64,000 nt of DNA from the NCBI GenBank assembly GCA_002295925.1, contig DBGO01000001.1:20735-84734 (forward strand), in the 5' to 3' direction. The notes below the pieces were generated by a model. The model searched no databases, was not told the origin of the DNA, and worked only from the letters and a program-made list of their open reading frames with translations. A program made the position numbers and the translations under genes. Position 1 is the stretch's first letter, and each line of letters starts with the position of its first letter. This DNA is from Flavobacteriales bacterium UBA852. Lineage in GTDB: Bacteria; Bacteroidota; Bacteroidia; Flavobacteriales_E; Vicingaceae. Positions 26,666-34,429 of this stretch are shown one piece after another.

Positions 26666-27475
26666 ATGAAAATAAATTACAAATTTTTATTTGCATTTTC
26701 TGCTTTAATAGTGGCAAGTGGAGCATTTGTGTTAAATTTACAATCTAATCAAGTTCATGCTTTTGGTTCGGGAGCACCAACTGCCAAAACCGGCTCGCCC
26801 GGAGATGGAAGTGATTGTACTTCTTGCCATTCGGGTACAGCTCAAACAGCATCAAACAGCGTAACTATTTCAAGTGATATTCCGGTTTCAGGTTATGTTC
26901 CGGGTACAACCTATACCATTACTGTTGAAGGTGTTCAGCAAAACATTACCAAATTTGGTTTTGAAATTACAGCTGAGGATAATGCTAATGCAAAAGCCGG
27001 TTCGTGGGCAACAGCCAATAATGAAACTCAAGTGAAATCAAGTAATTGGGTAACACATACTTCTTCGGGAACTGCCGGAAACGGATTTAAAATTTGGACA
27101 ATGAACTGGACGGCTCCTGTTGCCGGAACAGGTGATGTAACTTTTTATGCCGCTGTTAATGCAACCAACGCCAATGGAGCAAATTCTGGCGATTTAATTA
27201 TGTTGAATAATATTACTGTTCAAGAAGATGCAAGTGCTTCGGTAAACAATTTAGCTACAAGTAAAATATCGGTTTATCCTAATCCTACGGCTGATTATAT
27301 TTACATAAAAAGTGAGCAAATTATTGATAATGTGCAAATTTTTGACATTAGCGGAAAGAATGTTTATGCAGGAAAAAGTAATGTTGTAAATCTTAAAACC
27401 TTGCCTCAAGGTACATATTTTGTTCGTTTAGAAGTGAATAATACGGTTTCAATCCAAAAAATTGTGAAGTTGTAG
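26666..27475 (+). CDS. Choice-of-anchor V type T9SS protein with one CxxCH motif
   Basis: This 269-residue secreted protein has a signal peptide, then a cysteine motif CTSCH (51-55) that matches a c-type haem site. A beta-sandwich of the Reeler-like 'choice-of-anchor V' type follows (about 65-185), with GYVPGTTYTITVEG and KSSNWVTHTSSGTAG. The chain ends with a type A sorting domain (about 200-269, starting VYPNPTADYIYIKSE). Family members carry the same early CxxCH, so it is probably a conserved feature rather than chance. Whether haem is attached is not known. If it is, the protein would be an extracellular cytochrome-like protein. It is monocistronic or leads a short run with the next small gene. 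Confidence 0.8.
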   Translation: MKINYKFLFAFSALIVASGAFVLNLQSNQVHAFGSGAPTAKTGSPGDGSDCTSCHSGTAQTASNSVTISSDIPVSGYVPGTTYTITVEGVQQNITKFGFEITAEDNANAKAGSWATANNETQVKSSNWVTHTSSGTAGNGFKIWTMNWTAPVAGTGDVTFYAAVNATNANGANSGDLIMLNNITVQEDASASVNNLATSKISVYPNPTADYIYIKSEQIIDNVQIFDISGKNVYAGKSNVVNLKTLPQGTYFVRLEVNNTVSIQKIVKL

Positions 27476-27483
27476 TTTAAAAC

Positions 27484-27786
27484 TTGAAAAGGAAAGATTT
27501 ACATCCTAACATTGTTAAATACTTACTAATTTTCAATTTAACCGGCTTTCTCATAAGTATGCTTTTGGGAGTGGTTGGCGGTTCAGGTGGAGAGACAACA
27601 GAGTTGGTGTTTTTAAGTATTTCAGTTATTGGTGTTGTAACCTTGTTAATTTGCACGTTACTTTTTATTTTTCGGTTTTATTTGATTAAGGAAAAATGGT
27701 ATTGGTTTTTACTTCTTGTGGCAATTAGTATTGCTGAATCAAGTATTATAAACTGGAATATTGTATTGAGTTCCTTTACCCGTTAA
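27484..27786 (+). CDS. Hypothetical small membrane protein
   Basis: I do not recognise this gene. The 100-residue product would have three hydrophobic helices (about residues 12-32, 38-65 and 72-90) and almost no soluble part. The only start compatible with the full frame is TTG at 27484, nine bases after the previous stop codon. The first ATG is at the second third of helix one. It could be co-transcribed with the choice-of-anchor V gene. The hydrophobic pattern makes a real protein plausible, but the lack of a good start lowers confidence. Confidence 0.45.
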   Translation: MKRKDLHPNIVKYLLIFNLTGFLISMLLGVVGGSGGETTELVFLSISVIGVVTLLICTLLFIFRFYLIKEKWYWFLLLVAISIAESSIINWNIVLSSFTR

Positions 27787-27842
27787 GTTCACCACTTACT
27801 AAAACCCGATTTATTGGTGCTTTACCTTAATTCTTTTTATAT

Positions 27843-28874
27843 TTGTACGAAAGATGTACTTTGTCTGAGTTTTTGCCTCAAATAGCCGATTCCAGTATTC
27901 TTCAACCTGTATTTAAGTTTGATGAAGATACACTTACATCTGAAAAAAACGATAAAGATACAGTTGATTCAAGTAATAGTGCAGCAAAAACAGTCCGTTT
28001 GCCATTAGATACTCCTAAAGCAAATCATCGTCAAGAACCAATAAATACAACTCGTAACACGGTAAGTTCAAATCTGCATACAAGTCTAAATAATCAACCT
28101 CAAAATAACATTCCGGAAGCCGAAAAAGATTCATTAATAAATAATCCGGACACCGTTGCAAAAGATTCTTTGGTAAAGATTGACTCCAATACACAACAGA
28201 CAGCAACCGAAGATACTTCTGTGAATTTTCTCCGGACCAAAGGAATTGTAAAACAAGAAACAAACAATCTGTTTTTTATAACAGAGTTGATATTGGTATT
28301 GAGCATAGTATTGGTGCGAATTTATCAACAACGGTTATTCCGAAAGTTTATTTACGCTGCATTTTCTTTATCCTTACTCCAAGACTTAGAAAAAGAAAGT
28401 AAAACTTTTTCCACACCGGTATTTTTTGTTGGTTTTCTGAATTACATCGTACAAGCCGCAATATTTACTCATTTTTATCTGACGAAAGACACTTTTTTTG
28501 ATTTTGTAAGTATATTTCAATTGGGGTCAATAATATTTATATTCAATATTGCAAAATACCTTTTTTACCGAATTTCAGGTGTGATTTTTGACCAAAACGA
28601 CCTCTTTGCCAATTACGGATTGTATCATTTTGTAATTTTAATTTTATCCGGAATAATATTTTTAATCATTAATATTCTTTACGTCTATACAATTCCATCC
28701 GCTTATTTACTCATTATTGGAATTGGAATATTTTCTATATTGTTGATATTCAAGTATGTTACGTTTGTTTTGTTGTCTGTTAATCAAAAAGTTTCGGGGT
28801 TTCATATTTTTTTGTACCTTTGCACCCTTGAAATTTTACCGTTTATCGTAGCATATAATTGGTTCAACTTGTAA
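27843..28874 (+). CDS. DUF4271 domain membrane protein
   Basis: This is a protein of up to 343 residues. The first 130 or so are polar, rich in Asn, Asp and Thr, and apparently disordered. The rest is an integral membrane domain with about six helices that fits DUF4271, a Bacteroidota family. Its late motif FHIFLYLCTLEILPFIV is typical. No ATG is available in frame near the 5' end: TTG at 27843 overlaps a TATATTTG box (27838-27845), so TTG at 27861 is the more likely start. The gene immediately precedes hemD, a neighbourhood seen repeatedly for this family. Function is unknown. Confidence 0.8.
   Translation: MYERCTLSEFLPQIADSSILQPVFKFDEDTLTSEKNDKDTVDSSNSAAKTVRLPLDTPKANHRQEPINTTRNTVSSNLHTSLNNQPQNNIPEAEKDSLINNPDTVAKDSLVKIDSNTQQTATEDTSVNFLRTKGIVKQETNNLFFITELILVLSIVLVRIYQQRLFRKFIYAAFSLSLLQDLEKESKTFSTPVFFVGFLNYIVQAAIFTHFYLTKDTFFDFVSIFQLGSIIFIFNIAKYLFYRISGVIFDQNDLFANYGLYHFVILILSGIIFLIINILYVYTIPSAYLLIIGIGIFSILLIFKYVTFVLLSVNQKVSGFHIFLYLCTLEILPFIVAYNWFNL
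28815..28822 (+). promoter_or_regulatory. -7 box TACCTTTG for hemD, inside the end of the DUF4271 gene
   Basis: This is a perfect TAnnTTTG followed by C, a common context in Bacteroidota. It gives hemD its own transcript with a leader of roughly 95 bases. Confidence 0.6.
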
Positions 28875-28921
28875 AAACACCAATTTATCTAAATCAACGG
28901 GTTACTAAATAGACATTGATT

Positions 28922-29689
28922 ATGAAAGTGAAAACGATTTTAGTATCTCAACCCAAACCACAAACTGAAAAATCTCCTTATTTCGATTTAGCCAAAAAAT
29001 GTAAAGTAAAAATTGACTTTCGTCCTTTCATCCACGTAGAAGGTGTATCGGCAAAAGAGTTCAGAAAACAAAAAATCACCATAAAAGACTTTGATTCTGT
29101 GATATTTACCAGCAAAAGTGCCGTTGACCACTTCTTTCGTTTGGCAGAAGAATTGCGTTGCGATGTACCCGAATCAATGAAATACTTTTGTGTTTCCGAA
29201 TCTATAGCCTATTATTTGCAAAAATATGTGGTGTACCGTAAGCGTAAAATTTTCCACGGTCAAACAAGATTTACCGAAATTTTGGAAACAATAAAAAAAC
29301 ACAAAGACGGCAAATTTTTATTACCCTGTTCGGATGTGGCAAAACCCGATGTACCCAAAATGCTTGCCGATAACGGTATAGACTTTAAAGAAGCAGTAAT
29401 GTATCGTACGGTTTGTTCCGATTTATCCGATTTAAAGGATGTTTACTACGATATATTGGTGTTTTTCAGTCCAAGCGGAATAAAAAGCTTGTTGCAAAAC
29501 TTCCCCGATTTCAAACAAAACAACACGCGTATAGCCGTATTTGGTTCGTCTACAGCCAAAGCCGCCGAAGAAAACGGCTTACGAATCGATATTGCGGCAC
29601 CATCGCCTCAAGCACCGAGTATGACAATGGCTTTGGAACAATATATTACCAAAGTAAACAAACAAAGCAGAAGCAAAAAAGCATCATAA
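28922..29689 (+). CDS. hemD: Uroporphyrinogen-III synthase
   Basis: This 255-residue two-lobe HemD-type protein closes the linear tetrapyrrole to uroporphyrinogen III. Diagnostic pieces are the DFDSVIFTSKSAVDHFF helix start, VSESIAYYLQKYV, the GKFLLPCSDVAKPDVPKMLADNG segment (start and end quoted), and VFFSPSGIKSLLQNFPDF with the conserved F-x-S/T-P-S-G. Sequence conservation is always low in this family, but the placement next to DUF4271 supports the call. ATG at 28922 is used; an upstream TTG is less likely. The tail is basic and could be disordered. A hairpin terminator follows. Confidence 0.85.
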   Translation: MKVKTILVSQPKPQTEKSPYFDLAKKCKVKIDFRPFIHVEGVSAKEFRKQKITIKDFDSVIFTSKSAVDHFFRLAEELRCDVPESMKYFCVSESIAYYLQKYVVYRKRKIFHGQTRFTEILETIKKHKDGKFLLPCSDVAKPDVPKMLADNGIDFKEAVMYRTVCSDLSDLKDVYYDILVFFSPSGIKSLLQNFPDFKQNNTRIAVFGSSTAKAAEENGLRIDIAAPSPQAPSMTMALEQYITKVNKQSRSKKAS

Positions 29690-29707
29690 TAAAAACATCA
29701 TTCACTC

Positions 29708-29747
29708 AAAACCCTATTTGATTTTTATCGAATAGGGTTTATTTTTT
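29708..29747 (+). terminator. Rho-independent terminator after hemD
   Basis: AAACCCTATT pairs with AATAGGGTTT around a T-rich loop, followed by a T-run. Confidence 0.85.
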
Positions 29748-29777
29748 ATCAAAACACTGAAAATAAAATAATTTGTT

Positions 29778-29809
29778 TTTGAAAAATTTAACGAACAATC
29801 GTATATTCG
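29778..29809 (+). promoter_or_regulatory. Promoter TTTG-N20-TATATTCG upstream of the PpiD-like gene
   Basis: Elements at 29778-29781 and 29802-29809 have suitable spacing; the ATG is 25 bases after the -7 box. Confidence 0.55.
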
Positions 29810-29833
29810 CAACCTTAATCTAATAGTGAGAAA

Positions 29834-31906
29834 ATGGCAGTAATTGGAAAAATAAGAAAACACTCAACACTTGTATTGATTGTTATAGGTGTAGCACTTT
29901 TGGCTTTTGTTTTAACCGATGCTTTCACAAGCAGTGGAAGAGGCGAAATTCCAGTAGTTGGAAAAATAGGTGATACTGAAATAACCCAACAAGAATTTGA
30001 GCAAAAGGTTAACGAAGCAATCAATAATTATGAAATGCAGCAACAACAACCGGTTGATGATAAAACCCGTTCGCAAATTCGTGAACAGGTTTGGAATCAA
30101 TTAATTTCGGAAACCGTTTTGCAAAAAGAATACGAAAAATTAGGCATTGCTGTTACCCCTGACGAATTATTCGATATGGTGCAAGGAAATAATCCGCATC
30201 CGCAAATTGTGCAGGCATTTACCAACCCACAAACCGGGCAGTTTGACAAAACACGGGTGTTGCAATTCTTAAAAAACAAAGACAACGACCCACAAACAGC
30301 GCAACAATGGATATTGTTTGAACAAGGAATTAAGCAAGAACGTTTGGCAAACAAGTACACGCAGTTAATCAACAAAGCCATTTATGCTACAACTGCCGAA
30401 GCCGCACAATTGAATATAGACCAAAACAAAAAGTTTAATATTTCATACGTCGTAAAACGTTACAATACGGTTAATGATTCTACTATTACTGTAACAGAAG
30501 AAGAAATTGCCGCATATTACGAAGAAAACAAATTTAAATTCAAGCAAGAAGAATCCAGAAATATAGAATATGTAATTTTTAGAGTAGACCCTTCAGAAGA
30601 AGATTTTAAACTTGCCGAAGAATGGATGTTAAATGCAAAAGAAGAATTTGCCCAAGCCGAAAACGATTCATTGTATGTTACGCTAAACAGTGATATTCCT
30701 TTTGATCCTACTTTTTATAAAAAAGGACAATTGCCTCCAATTTTAGATACTGTGTTTTTTAAAGACAGTGCAAAAGTTGGCGACATGGTAGGACCTTATT
30801 TAGAAGGTATGACCTATAAATTATCGAAACTTTCTAAAATAAAATACTTGCCCGATTCGGTAAAAGCCCGTCATATTTTGATAAAAACACAAAACCCTTA
30901 CGACAGTGTAGCTGTAAGCAAAATCGACAGTTTGAAAAAAGCAGTGGAAAATGGTGCCGATTTTGCCGAATTGGCAAAAAAATTCTCTGAAGATTTAGGC
31001 TCTGCACAAGAAGGTGGCGATTTAGGATGGTTTGGTCGTGGCAGAATGGTGAAAACTTTTGAAGATGCTTGCTTTAATGGTAAGCCCGGCGATTTAAAAA
31101 TTGTTCCTTCGCAATATGGTTTACACCTTATTAAAATTGAAGAGCAAAGTGAAAAAACAAAACACGTTCAGGTTGCTACACTTGCCGATATTGTTGATCC
31201 AAGTGATGAAACTTATGACCGAGTATTTACCGAAGCCAGTGAATTTTACAACTCAATTGGCGATGCCGAAGATTTTGATAAAATAATTGAAGAAAAAGGT
31301 TACACCAAAAGAATTGGCGAAATTAAACCCAATGATTTTACGTTGGCAGGATTGGATATGCCTAGAGAAATCATTCGTTGGGCTTATACTCACGAAGAAA
31401 ATGAAGTTTCTTCGCCATTAACAGCCGGAGATGCTTTTGTAATTGTAAAAGTAGCCTCGGTAAATGAAGAAGGTGTGGCACCGCTTGAGAAAGTGCGTAC
31501 ACAAGTAGAGCTTTTGGCTAAAAAACAAAAGAAAGGCGAACAATTTGCCAAAGAAATGGAAGGAATAACCGATTTAAATCAATTGGCACAAAAACTTAAC
31601 ACAACGGTAGAAAAAGCCAATAACGTTACATTTGCTTCATTTGCAATTCCGGGGCTTGGTCGTGAGCCAAAATTATTGGGAGCCATTGCGGCAATGAATG
31701 CCGGCGATGTCAGCATTCCGTTAATTGGTGATATTGGCGTTTATGTTGTGAAAATTGACAATATAACACCTGCACCAGAAGAGTTTGATGTTTATACTAT
31801 GAAAAATCAAATAGAACAAGCGCAAAGAGCTCAAGTAAATTATGCTGTGTTTGAAGCGTTAAAAGATAAAGTAGGTGTAGAAGATAACCGACACAAATTT
31901 TATTAA
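29834..31906 (+). CDS. PpiD/SurA-type periplasmic peptidylprolyl isomerase
   Basis: This 690-residue membrane-anchored folding factor has one N-terminal membrane helix (about residues 11-31), then a SurA-type chaperone domain (about 36-195, GDTEITQQEFEQKVNEAINN). A parvulin PPIase domain follows at about 342-440 with KARHILIKTQ, DLGWFGRGRMVKTFEDACF and YGLHLIKIEEQ. A second, degenerate region follows, as is usual for PpiD. It faces the periplasm and assists outer membrane and secreted protein folding, relevant here because of the many T9SS clients. It has its own promoter and terminator. Whether the parvulin domain is active is not decided by sequence alone. Confidence 0.87.
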   Translation: MAVIGKIRKHSTLVLIVIGVALLAFVLTDAFTSSGRGEIPVVGKIGDTEITQQEFEQKVNEAINNYEMQQQQPVDDKTRSQIREQVWNQLISETVLQKEYEKLGIAVTPDELFDMVQGNNPHPQIVQAFTNPQTGQFDKTRVLQFLKNKDNDPQTAQQWILFEQGIKQERLANKYTQLINKAIYATTAEAAQLNIDQNKKFNISYVVKRYNTVNDSTITVTEEEIAAYYEENKFKFKQEESRNIEYVIFRVDPSEEDFKLAEEWMLNAKEEFAQAENDSLYVTLNSDIPFDPTFYKKGQLPPILDTVFFKDSAKVGDMVGPYLEGMTYKLSKLSKIKYLPDSVKARHILIKTQNPYDSVAVSKIDSLKKAVENGADFAELAKKFSEDLGSAQEGGDLGWFGRGRMVKTFEDACFNGKPGDLKIVPSQYGLHLIKIEEQSEKTKHVQVATLADIVDPSDETYDRVFTEASEFYNSIGDAEDFDKIIEEKGYTKRIGEIKPNDFTLAGLDMPREIIRWAYTHEENEVSSPLTAGDAFVIVKVASVNEEGVAPLEKVRTQVELLAKKQKKGEQFAKEMEGITDLNQLAQKLNTTVEKANNVTFASFAIPGLGREPKLLGAIAAMNAGDVSIPLIGDIGVYVVKIDNITPAPEEFDVYTMKNQIEQAQRAQVNYAVFEALKDKVGVEDNRHKFY

Positions 31907-31931
31907 CAGATAACAAATTCTATTTAATCTA

Positions 31932-31964
31932 AAACCCATTTACATTGTGTAAGTGGGTTTTTTA
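31932..31964 (+). terminator. Rho-independent terminator
   Basis: AAACCCATTTAC pairs with GTAAGTGGGTTT (one G-T pair), followed by a T-run. Confidence 0.85.
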
Positions 31965-32002
31965 TTTGCAAAACCAAACAATATTTCACCATAAAAATGT
32001 GT

Positions 32003-32010
32003 TATCTTTG
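32003..32010 (+). promoter_or_regulatory. -7 box TATCTTTG upstream of the DUF4837 gene
   Basis: This matches TAnnTTTG 18 bases before the ATG. The cassette that starts at 33091 has no clear promoter of its own and may be read from here. Confidence 0.55.
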
Positions 32011-32028
32011 TTCAAAACCATATAGTAT

Positions 32029-33024
32029 ATGAAATCTGTTTTTTATTCGTTTCTATCCGTAATACTAATAGCATTAACCATTTTTGGCTGTGATGCCGAT
32101 GACGAAAAATATTTGCCTGAAGGTAAAGGACGCCCAGGCGAATTAGTGGTAGTTGTTGATACCGCTTTTCAAAATTCTACAACAGGCAAAGTGTTAGAAA
32201 ATATTTTTATGGGAGAATATCCGGCACTTCCTCAACCCGAGCCGCGATTTGATGTAATTACCATTCCGCATCAAAACTTTTCGACTATTTTTAAGCAAGT
32301 TAGAAATATTCTTGACATTCAAATTTTACCCAAACAAAAAGAGGTTGTGGCTGTTCAAAAACACAATCAATGGGCAACCAATCAGCTGGTGGTGAAAATC
32401 ATTGCGCCATCAGAAGAAGATATGGTAGCATATTTGATGGAAGAAGGCGAAAATATTGCCAATTTATTTGAAGATGAAGAAGCACTCAGAAAAATAAACG
32501 ATTTAAAAAGGATTGCCTCAGAAGCTCATCGCAAAGAATTGGAAAAAATGTTCAAAATAAATTTACTTATAGATAAATATTTTATTACCGCAAAAAAAGA
32601 TTCAAATTACATTTGGTATCGAAAAGACCGTAAATTGGGAGATAAATACGCTGTTCAAAATATTTTGATTTATGCCCAACCTTATACGTCTGACTCTTTG
32701 CTCGATACAAAAAACATTATTGCAGCACGCAACCGGTTTACTAAAATAATGAAAGGCCCGGCAAAGGGAAGCTACATAAAAGTTTTTGAAGATTACGAAC
32801 CCGACGTGCGAGAATTTTCTCTAAAAAACACTTACGTAAAAGAAGTCAGAGGTTTGTGGGATATGGAAAATGCCTTTAATGGCGGCCCGTTTGTAAGCTA
32901 CAGTTTTGTCAATCCGCAAACCAATATGCTCATTACTATTGATGTTTCGGTATATGCTCCCGGAAGCGAAAAAAGAGAATTGGTCAGAGAATTGGAAGCC
33001 ATTGCTTTAACCCTGACATACTAA
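32029..33024 (+). CDS. DUF4837 family lipoprotein
   Basis: This 331-residue lipoprotein has a lipobox ending at Cys21 (ALTIFGC). The mature part opens with LPEGKGRPGELVVVVD and closes with NTYVKEVRGLWDMENAFNGGPFVSY, cited by its ends. Both match DUF4837, a Bacteroidota family of unknown function with two alpha/beta repeats. It would be anchored in the inner leaflet of the outer membrane or the periplasmic face. The gene ends 66 bases before the four-gene accessory cassette on the same strand. Confidence 0.85.
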   Translation: MKSVFYSFLSVILIALTIFGCDADDEKYLPEGKGRPGELVVVVDTAFQNSTTGKVLENIFMGEYPALPQPEPRFDVITIPHQNFSTIFKQVRNILDIQILPKQKEVVAVQKHNQWATNQLVVKIIAPSEEDMVAYLMEEGENIANLFEDEEALRKINDLKRIASEAHRKELEKMFKINLLIDKYFITAKKDSNYIWYRKDRKLGDKYAVQNILIYAQPYTSDSLLDTKNIIAARNRFTKIMKGPAKGSYIKVFEDYEPDVREFSLKNTYVKEVRGLWDMENAFNGGPFVSYSFVNPQTNMLITIDVSVYAPGSEKRELVRELEAIALTLTY

Positions 33025-33090
33025 ATTTCATTAAATTAAAAACCAAAGGAAATAGAATTTTGTTAAAGTACAACAAAAACAAGAAACTGA

Positions 33091-33594
33091 ATGAAGAAAA
33101 TTGGAATAATAGGACCAAACAATAAAATGTGTAGTAAAGAACTGTACGACTTTGGTGTACAACTTGGGCAACAAATTGCAACAAATAATAGAACTTTTAT
33201 TTGCGGAGGACTTGGAGGTTTTATGGAAGCAGTTTGTAAAGGCGTTAAGCAATCTACTGATACGTTCAATGGACAGACAATTGGGGTTTTACCGGATGAT
33301 ACACCGGAAAAAGCAAACCCTTTTATAGATACAGCAGTTGTTACAGGACAGGGGCTAGCACGAAATCTCATCATAGTACAAACCGCAGAAATTATAATTG
33401 CAGCAGGTGGGGGGGCAGGAACACTTTCAGAAATAGCTTTTGCTTGGCAACTTGAAAAAAAAGTACTTTGTGTAACATTATTTGACGGTTGGGCAAAGAA
33501 ACTTGCAGGAAAAAACTTAGACGGCAGGCATAACGGCTTACTTATTCCGGTAAACAGTATTGTTGAAATTCTAAAACACATTGACAATGACTAA
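33091..33594 (+). CDS. SLOG/LOG-like Rossmann-fold protein (TIGR00725 type)
   Basis: This 167-residue protein has the LOG-type nucleotide-binding fold. GIIGPNNKMCSKELYDFG starts the first strand-helix. ICGGLGGFMEAVCKGVK and the phosphate-binding AGGGAGTLSEIAFAW are the two family signatures. The canonical LOG motif PGGxGTxxE appears here as GGGAGTLSE. Related proteins act as cytokinin-type phosphoribohydrolases or sense nucleotide derivatives, and the substrate here is unknown. It is the first gene of a run with the deacetylase (8-base overlap), the GT-kinase-MTase fusion (4-base overlap) and the sulfotransferase (11-base overlap). Coupling of this fold to a glycan operon suggests a role in supplying or sensing a nucleotide sugar or nucleotide, which is inference. 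Confidence 0.8.
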   Translation: MKKIGIIGPNNKMCSKELYDFGVQLGQQIATNNRTFICGGLGGFMEAVCKGVKQSTDTFNGQTIGVLPDDTPEKANPFIDTAVVTGQGLARNLIIVQTAEIIIAAGGGAGTLSEIAFAWQLEKKVLCVTLFDGWAKKLAGKNLDGRHNGLLIPVNSIVEILKHIDND

Positions 33595-34429
33595 AGTACT
33601 GATGTTTCACAGAGTTTTACCTGATAAGCAAATCACGCAACCTAATGCTTATTCAACTTTTGGAACACTCATTTCGCAAGAGTATTTAGAGGATATATTA
33701 TCTTTTCTGATAGATAACGATTTTCAATTTGTAACTGTTTCGGAACTTAGAAAGCGAAAAAAAACTGAAAAAATTGTTGCACTCACTTTTGATGACGGTT
33801 ACTCAGATAACTATGAATTTGCTTTACCATCGCTTCTAAAGTTTAATGCAACTGCAACTTTTTTCCCAGTCGTAAATCCTTGTAAAAACAAGACGGTTTT
33901 ACCACTTGATATTTATTATCAGTGTATTGATGAAATGAATCTAAGTGAAACGGAACGAATGGAATATATTACAGGAACAATAAAACGAAATTTCTATTGG
34001 GCTGAACCAAATCGGCAAATGGATATACTCAATTCACTTTTCAAATCATTACCGCAAAAAAGTAGAGTAAGTTATATGAGTGCCGAACAACTTAAAGAAT
34101 TATCAGACAAAGGTTTTGAAATCGGTTCGCATGGTATGACACATTCATTATTGATTGCCGATTATATGAATGCAGAAAAAGCATTGATCGAACTGCAAAC
34201 ATCAAAACAATGGCTTGAGGCGATTACTGGTAAGCCTGTTACAGCTTATTGTTTCCCTGCAGGTCGCTACAATGCCAAGATGATAGAACTTGCTAAACAA
34301 ATTGGTTATACCTCAACTTGTTTGGTGGTTCGCAATAAAAATGAGAACGAGGTTTTGCCCTCGTATGATAGAATTTTTGTAAAACCAAATTCGCTTGGCG
34401 AATTGAAAAAAGCATTAAGGATTGAATGA
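33587..34429 (+). CDS. Polysaccharide deacetylase (NodB homology, CE4-type)
   Basis: This protein of about 280 residues has the NodB fold. ALTFDDGYSDNYEFALP is the metal-binding TFDDG motif, and GFEIGSHGMTHSLL is the HxxxH motif. KPVTAYCFPAGRYNAKMIE is the downstream catalytic-barrel segment. It should remove N-acetyl groups from an amino sugar polymer, or modify a lipid-linked sugar. No signal peptide is visible at the start (MTKVLMFHRVLPDKQ), so it may act in the cytoplasm on a lipid-linked or nucleotide-linked precursor. The ATG at 33587 overlaps the LOG-like gene; a TTG two codons earlier is unlikely. It overlaps the fusion gene by 4 bases (ATGA), indicating translational coupling. Confidence 0.85.
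   Translation: MTKVLMFHRVLPDKQITQPNAYSTFGTLISQEYLEDILSFLIDNDFQFVTVSELRKRKKTEKIVALTFDDGYSDNYEFALPSLLKFNATATFFPVVNPCKNKTVLPLDIYYQCIDEMNLSETERMEYITGTIKRNFYWAEPNRQMDILNSLFKSLPQKSRVSYMSAEQLKELSDKGFEIGSHGMTHSLLIADYMNAEKALIELQTSKQWLEAITGKPVTAYCFPAGRYNAKMIELAKQIGYTSTCLVVRNKNENEVLPSYDRIFVKPNSLGELKKALRIE

Noticed and set aside
33063..33587. A 174-codon reading frame antisense to the SLOG gene
   Set aside because: It is a shadow of the plus-strand gene. The plus-strand product has recognised SLOG motifs; the antisense product is hydrophobic and cysteine-rich without any family pattern.
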